This document shows positions 35,766 to 39,863 of a DNA stretch of 39,863 nt, in pieces (the stretch's first letter is position 1; every line of letters begins with the position of its first letter). Both the position numbers and the translations under genes were made by a program. The notes beneath the pieces are model-generated. The model was not told the DNA's origin. It did not search any database and saw only the letters and a list, made by a program, of their open reading frames with translations. Source of the DNA: Oceanospirillaceae bacterium (lineage in GTDB: Bacteria; Pseudomonadota; Gammaproteobacteria; Pseudomonadales; Balneatricaceae); the NCBI GenBank assembly GCA_013373085.1, contig JABXIM010000140.1:1-39863 (forward strand), given 5' to 3'.

Positions 35766-36824
35766 TCACATCCAGCTATACAGGCGTCCGGGGTTGAACA
35801 GCCCATCCGGGTCGAAGGCTTTTTTCAGCCGCTGCTGAATCAGCTTCAGCGCCGGCGCCTGCGCAGGCATCACCTCGCCCAAGCGGTCACCGCCGCGGAA
35901 CAGAGTGGCCTGACCGCCAGCCGCCGCCGCCAGTTGCTCGATCCGTTCCCGGTCTGCATCGCCGCGGTACCAGCGCTGGGCGCCGCCCCAGTCGATCAGC
36001 CAGTCGCCGTCGAGCGGCAGGGGTTCCGCGCTTGAACGGATGGAGAAACGCCACAGCGGGGCTTCGGACTCGAAGAAGTCGAGACGCTGGTCGCGCAGCG
36101 CCTGCCAGAACGCCTGATCATCCGCCAGCAGCTCTCCGCCCCACTGGCGTACCGTGGCGTCGACGGCCGTGCGGGCCCCCGACAGGCGCAGGTAAAGACG
36201 ACCGTCGAGCCAGCACGCGGCCGACAGCGGTTTCGGTTCGCCTGCGCGCGCGTTCATCAGCTGCACCGCCTCGGCCATGCCGGCCTCTGTCACCAGGGTC
36301 AGGGTCTCGGCAGGCTTGGGCAGTACCTTCAGGCTGACCTCGGTGATCAGCCCCAGGGTCCCCATGGCGCCGGCCTGCAGCCGCGAGACATCGTAACCGG
36401 CGACGTTCTTCATAACCTGCCCCCCGAAGCGGAGCTCGTCGCCAAGACCGTTGATCAGCCGGATACCCAGCACCTGATCGCGCACCGAGCCCCACCAGGG
36501 CCGACCTGGCCCCGACTGGTTGCAGGCCAGGGTGCCGCCAAGCGTCGCGCGACCGCTATAGAGCGGCGGTTCGAACGACAGCATCTGCCCATGCTCGTCC
36601 AGTACTGCGGAGATCTCCTCGAGCGGCGTACCGGCGCGGGCCGTCAATACCAGTTCCACCGGCTCGTAGCTGACGATGCCGCGATGACGGCCGACCTCGA
36701 GTGGCCGCCCAATGGCCTCGCGGCCCATGAACCGCTTGCTTCCGCCGCCGCGAATATCGAGTTTGGTTCCGCTCTGACGCGCCTGCAGGATCTGCTCCTG
36801 CAGCTGTTTGCTGATATCGCTCAT
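35766..36824 (-). CDS. glcE: Glycolate oxidase FAD-binding subunit GlcE
   Basis: A 352-residue FAD-binding protein with PCMH-type motifs: IRGGGSKRFMG, YEPVELVLTARAGTPL, SGRATLGGTLACNQSGPGRP and GQVMKNVAGYDVSRLQAGAM. The C-terminal FDPDGLFNPGRLYSWM is typical. It is a shorter paralogue of GlcD and a required part of the GlcDEF complex. One base separates the glcD stop and its start (TGAGATG). Confidence 0.96.
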   Translation of the reverse strand: MSDISKQLQEQILQARQSGTKLDIRGGGSKRFMGREAIGRPLEVGRHRGIVSYEPVELVLTARAGTPLEEISAVLDEHGQMLSFEPPLYSGRATLGGTLACNQSGPGRPWWGSVRDQVLGIRLINGLGDELRFGGQVMKNVAGYDVSRLQAGAMGTLGLITEVSLKVLPKPAETLTLVTEAGMAEAVQLMNARAGEPKPLSAACWLDGRLYLRLSGARTAVDATVRQWGGELLADDQAFWQALRDQRLDFFESEAPLWRFSIRSSAEPLPLDGDWLIDWGGAQRWYRGDADRERIEQLAAAAGGQATLFRGGDRLGEVMPAQAPALKLIQQRLKKAFDPDGLFNPGRLYSWM

Positions 36825-36825
36825 C

Positions 36826-38280
36826 TCAGGCTCCCACGGCTTCGGGGGTGGATTCGATCGACCGGTACTCCTGGCAGCGGCGCAGCGTCGGCACCCCCTT
36901 GCCGGGATTCAGCGTTCCCTGTGGATCGAACGCGGCCTTGATCGCGTGGAACTGGCTCAGTTCCTGGTCGTTGAACTGCACCGGCATCTGACGAATCTTT
37001 TCGATCCCGACGCCGTGCTCGCCGGTGATGCAGCCGCCGACCTCGACGCAAAGCTCGAGTATCCTGGCGCCGAACTCTTCGGTTTTCTCGAACTCGCCCG
37101 GCACATTGGCATCGAACAGGATCAGCGGATGCAGGTTGCCGTCGCCGGCATGGAAGACATTGGCCACCCTGAGGCCATAGTGTTCCGACATCCGCTCCAT
37201 CTCGGTCAGAACATGCGCCAGCTGGCCGCGCGGGATAGTGCCGTCCATGCAGTAGTAGTCCGGCGAAATGCGCCCGACCGCCGGAAACGCCGATTTGCGG
37301 CCTTTCCACAGCAGCGCCCGCTCGGCCTCGTCATGGGAGGTGCGGACCGAGGTGGCGCCGAGCTGGCCGAACAGGGTCTCGACCGTTTCGATATGCTCCT
37401 GCACCTCCTCCGCCGTTCCATCGACCTCGCACAGCAGCAGCGCCCGCGCATCACGGGGATAGCCGGCCCTGGCGAAGTCCTCGGCCGCCTGGATGGCATG
37501 GGTGTCCATCATTTCCAGCCCGCCCGGAATGATGCCCGCGGCGATGATGCCGCCGACCGCATCGCCGGCCGTCTGCACATTATCGAACCCGGCCATCACC
37601 ACCCGCGCCCGCTCCGGCGTCGGCAACAGCTTCACCCGCACTTCGGTGACGATGCCGAGCAGTCCCTCGGAACCGGTCATGAGGGCCAGCAGGTCCATGC
37701 CGACACTGTCGAGCCCCTCGCCGCCGATCTGTACCCGCTCGCCCTCGACCGTGAGCATTTCGACGCTGAGAATATTGTGCACCGTCAGGCCGTACTTGAG
37801 ACAGTGCACGCCACCGGAGTTCTCGGCCACGTTTCCGCCAATGGTGCAGGCGATCTGGGACGAGGGATCGGGACCGTAATAGAGGCCGAACTCGGCCGCT
37901 GCCTCGCTGATCGCCAGGTTCCGTACGCCGGGCTGTACCCGGGCGCTGCGCGCCAGCGGGTCGATCTCGAGAATACGGTTGAACTTCGCCAGCGACAGCA
38001 CCACCCCTTCGGCATGGGGCATGGCGCCGGCGCACAGGCCGGTGCCGGCGCCGCGCGCCACCACCGGCACCTGCTCGCGGTGGCAGATGCGCAACACCTC
38101 CTGCACCTGCTCGACGGTTTCCGGCAGCACCACCAGCATCGGCCTTTCGCAGTACATCGACAGGCCGTCGCACTCGTAGGGGCGCAGCGTTTCGTCGTCG
38201 CTGATCACGTACTCCGGATCGATGAAGCGCCGAAAGCGTTCCGCCAGCTGTGCCTTTCTTGCGTTGTTCAGATTGCTCAT
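36826..38280 (-). CDS. glcD: Glycolate oxidase FAD-linked subunit GlcD
   Basis: A 484-residue catalytic FAD subunit that oxidises glycolate to glyoxylate. FAD-binding motifs are VVARGAGTGLCAGAMP, DPSSQIACTIGGNVAENSGG and GSEGLLGIVTEV. The C-terminal domain has NVFHAGDGNLHPLILFD, GGCITGEHGVGIEK and DPQGTLNPGKG. GGAGAG precedes the ATG, 40 nt after glcG. It acts at the inner face of the cytoplasmic membrane with GlcE and GlcF. Confidence 0.97.
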   Translation of the reverse strand: MSNLNNARKAQLAERFRRFIDPEYVISDDETLRPYECDGLSMYCERPMLVVLPETVEQVQEVLRICHREQVPVVARGAGTGLCAGAMPHAEGVVLSLAKFNRILEIDPLARSARVQPGVRNLAISEAAAEFGLYYGPDPSSQIACTIGGNVAENSGGVHCLKYGLTVHNILSVEMLTVEGERVQIGGEGLDSVGMDLLALMTGSEGLLGIVTEVRVKLLPTPERARVVMAGFDNVQTAGDAVGGIIAAGIIPGGLEMMDTHAIQAAEDFARAGYPRDARALLLCEVDGTAEEVQEHIETVETLFGQLGATSVRTSHDEAERALLWKGRKSAFPAVGRISPDYYCMDGTIPRGQLAHVLTEMERMSEHYGLRVANVFHAGDGNLHPLILFDANVPGEFEKTEEFGARILELCVEVGGCITGEHGVGIEKIRQMPVQFNDQELSQFHAIKAAFDPQGTLNPGKGVPTLRRCQEYRSIESTPEAVGA

Positions 38281-38320
38281 CGGGGCTCTCCGAATCAGAT
38301 TTATTTAGCGAAGCGTTGGC

Positions 38321-38746
38321 CTACCCCTGATGACGGCGCCAGTAATCGATGCCGGCCTGGGCACAGGCCATGTCCTGTTGCGGCGTACCGGAACTGATGC
38401 CGATACCGCCGACCACGGCGCCGTCGACTTCGACCGGCAGACCGCCGCCGACCACGCTGAGGCGTCCGCCAAGCGCCGTATGGATGCCGAACACCAGATT
38501 GCCCGGCGTACAGGCCTGGTTGTATTCATGGGTCGCCTTGCGCGCAGCGGCCGCGGTAAAGGCCTTGTCCTGGGCGACGGTGATACTGGTCACCTTACCA
38601 CCGTCCATACGCTCGAAGGCAATCAGATTGCCGGACTCGTCGGTGACGGCGATGCACATCGGCACCCCGATCTCGCGGGCATGGGCCGCCGCGCCTTCGA
38701 TCATCAAAGCGGCATCGGCCAGATCAAGCCTTTTAATTGACAACAT
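38321..38746 (-). CDS. glcG: GlcG/HbpS-family (DUF336) protein
   Basis: A 141-residue protein with the DUF336 pattern: CIAVTDESGNLIAFERMDGG, SITVAQDKAFTAAAARKAT, GRLSVVGGGLPVEVDGAVVG and GIGISSGTPQQDMACAQAG. The family includes E. coli GlcG, encoded in the glycolate operon, whose precise role is unclear, and heme-binding HbpS of Streptomyces. AGGAA precedes the ATG. It is the first gene of glcG-glcD-glcE-glcF. Confidence 0.93.
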   Translation of the reverse strand: MLSIKRLDLADAALMIEGAAAHAREIGVPMCIAVTDESGNLIAFERMDGGKVTSITVAQDKAFTAAAARKATHEYNQACTPGNLVFGIHTALGGRLSVVGGGLPVEVDGAVVGGIGISSGTPQQDMACAQAGIDYWRRHQG

Positions 38747-38820
38747 CTTTTTCCATTCCTGTTCGACAGAAAATTTCGTGTATTGCTTCTTTGACGGCCA
38801 AAGTGCGCATGGAACCGCAG

Positions 38821-38886
38821 GATGGGTGAAGCCGCAACGGCACCAAGCTGCCGGTACGCAGCGGAATGACTGCGGCGCAACCCATC
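38821..38886. repeat. GATGGGT/ACCCATC structured element E3
   Basis: A 66-nt element, same length and ends as E1 (21619-21684), sharing GATGGGTG, AGCCGCAA, TGCGGCG and AACCCATC blocks with a different centre. Confidence 0.85.
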
Positions 38887-38947
38887 ATAGGTGCCGAAGG
38901 CGCCTTGGTATGGGTTGTACTGCGTTTTTCGCCACCGGCAACCCCAT

Positions 38948-38985
38948 GCCAACCGAAACCAATCGATCTGGAATACGATCGATAT
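38948..38985. repeat. 38-nt ATATCGATCG repeat, copy 2
   Basis: The reverse complement matches 24397-24434 at 31 of 38 positions: shared ATATCGATCG and GATCGATTGGT blocks around a 7-nt variable centre. It abuts element E4 exactly at 38985/38986. Confidence 0.85.
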
Positions 38986-39055
38986 GACGGGTTACGCGAT
39001 GCCCGGTCGGCGTGGATACCGTTGAAGCCCGGACGGATGCATCGCTTCACCCATC
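38986..39055. repeat. GATGGGT/ACCCATC structured element E4
   Basis: A 70-nt element with ends GACGGGT/ACCCATC and inner arms GCGATGC/GCATCGC. The right edge continues CTACGATTC as at E2. It lies just downstream of glcB. Confidence 0.82.
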
Positions 39056-39062
39056 CTACGAT

Positions 39063-39863
39063 TCATCCCGTTGCACTCAGCTTCGCTTCGCGGCGCCAGT
39101 GGTGCAGCAGCGGTTCGGTATAGCCGTTGGGCTGTTCGCAGCCCTTGAAGATCAGGTCGCAGGCCGCCTTGAAGGCAACGCTGCGGTCATAATCCGGATC
39201 CATCTTGCGATAATTCGGATCACCGGCATTTTGGTTGTCCACCACCGCCGCCATCCGATGCAGCGTGTCCATCACCTGATCGTCGGTGCAGATACCGTGC
39301 AGCAGCCAGTTGGCCAGGTGCTGGCTGGAGATGCGCAGCGTCGCGCGGTCTTCCATCAGGCCGGTATTGTGGATATCGGGCACCTTGGAGCAGCCGATAC
39401 CCTGGTCGACCCAGCGCACCACATAGCCGAGAATGCCCTGGACATTGTTGTCGAGCTCGGCCTGGATCTGCTCCGGTGCGAGTCGCAGATCCCCCAGCAG
39501 CGGTGGCGTCAGCAACAGGTCGAGACTGGCACGGGGCCGCTGCGCCAGCTCGGTCTGGCGCGCCGCCACATCGACCTGGTGGTAGTGGATCGCATGCAGC
39601 GTCGCCGCCGTCGGCGACGGCACCCAGGCGCAATTCGCAGCGGCCTGGGGGTGGGCGATTTTGGCCTCCATCATCCGCGCCATCTCGTCCGGCATAGGCC
39701 ACATGCCCTTGCCGATCTGCGCCACGCCCTGCAGGCCGCACTCGAGACCGATATCGACATTGCGGTCCTCATAGGCCCGGATCCAGGGCTGTGCCTTGAT
39801 TGCCTCCTTCGGCAGCACCGGACCCGCCTCCATGCAGGTATGGATCTCGTCGCCGGTCCGGTC
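39063..39863 (-). CDS. glcB: Malate synthase G, C-terminal part
   Basis: The 266 C-terminal residues of a ~725-residue enzyme; the 5' end lies beyond the right edge. It condenses glyoxylate with acetyl-CoA to malate. Visible signatures are [15 protein letters not shown] at the edge, [20 protein letters not shown], and [19 protein letters not shown], which holds the positions of the E. coli active-site Cys617 and catalytic Asp631 (the D of MED), then [13 protein letters not shown] and [14 protein letters not shown]. It supplies the product-consuming step for the downstream glc genes and uses the acetyl-CoA made by Acs. Confidence 0.97.
   Translation of the reverse strand, partial: DRTGDEIHTCMEAGPVLPKEAIKAQPWIRAYEDRNVDIGLECGLQGVAQIGKGMWPMPDEMARMMEAKIAHPQAAANCAWVPSPTAATLHAIHYHQVDVAARQTELAQRPRASLDLLLTPPLLGDLRLAPEQIQAELDNNVQGILGYVVRWVDQGIGCSKVPDIHNTGLMEDRATLRISSQHLANWLLHGICTDDQVMDTLHRMAAVVDNQNAGDPNYRKMDPDYDRSVAFKAACDLIFKGCEQPNGYTEPLLHHWRREAKLSATG

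Larger units (their letters stand above)
38747..39062. other. glcB-glcG intergenic region, almost entirely repeats
   Basis: This 316-nt gap holds elements at 38821-38886, 38948-38985 and 38986-39055. Between them, GGTATGGGTTGTAC...AACCCCATGCC (about 38906-38950) forms a further inverted pair. The 75 nt next to glcG are repeat-free and must hold any glcG promoter. No clear terminator for glcB was seen apart from the repeat stems. Confidence 0.75.

Noticed and set aside
38733-39050. A 105-codon open frame in the glcB-glcG gap
   Set aside because: It is built almost entirely from dispersed repeats, and PLRLHPSC is a repeat translation; it overlaps the glcG start.
38986-39062. Repeat arms after glcB as a normal rho-independent terminator
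   Set aside because: The stems are long and spaced with no U-tract and match dispersed copies elsewhere; termination is possible but not shown.

Overview
The window is GC-rich chromosomal DNA from a motile gammaproteobacterium of the Pseudomonas/Oceanospirillales type. This rests on FleQ-FleS-FleR flagellar regulation, an SSF-type hybrid kinase next to acs, a glcDEFG-glcB glycolate locus and Pseudomonas-like REP hairpins. No phage, transposase, CRISPR, rRNA or tRNA was seen. Genes are densely packed and nearly all belong to known families.

Layout. (1) 1-7614, acetate module: the start of a sodium:solute symporter and its DUF4212 small subunit (leftward), a divergent CrbS/MxtR-type SSF-hybrid histidine kinase, a convergent CrbR/ErdR-type LuxR response regulator, and acs. 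(2) 7875-31134, flagellar and chemotaxis cluster: fleQ-fleS-fleR (leftward), fliC-flaG-fliD-fliS-fliT (rightward), flgBCDE, flgFGHIJ and flgKL (leftward), cheV-cheR (leftward), and divergent flgA-flgM-flgN (rightward). Good sigma-54 (flgB, flgF) and sigma-28 (fliC, flgM, probably flgKL) promoters can be read directly and form the usual three-tier hierarchy. (3) 31141-39863: hppD, then a leftward block glcB(partial)-glcG-glcDEF-iclR-lrgA-lrgB that oxidises glycolate to glyoxylate and condenses it with acetyl-CoA to malate.

How it fits together. The left end activates acetate to acetyl-CoA. The right end makes glyoxylate from glycolate and joins it to acetyl-CoA. No GlcA/LldP-type glycolate permease is visible, but an LrgAB pair, the bacterial relative of the plastid glycolate/glycerate transporter PLGG1, lies directly downstream of the glc genes and their IclR regulator. 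This is the best candidate for an under-described function here.

The second theme is repeats. Almost every long intergenic gap is filled with short structured repeats from several families: REP-like GTGGGAGC hairpins; GTGGAAT/ATTCCAC palindromes; 66-70 nt elements bounded by GATGGGT/ACCCATC; and a hairpin family with an invariant GCAGGAGC loop whose stem sequence covaries between copies. Two have become part of genes: one REP encodes the tail of the CrbS-like kinase, and one GATGGGT element supplies the start region of FlgI.
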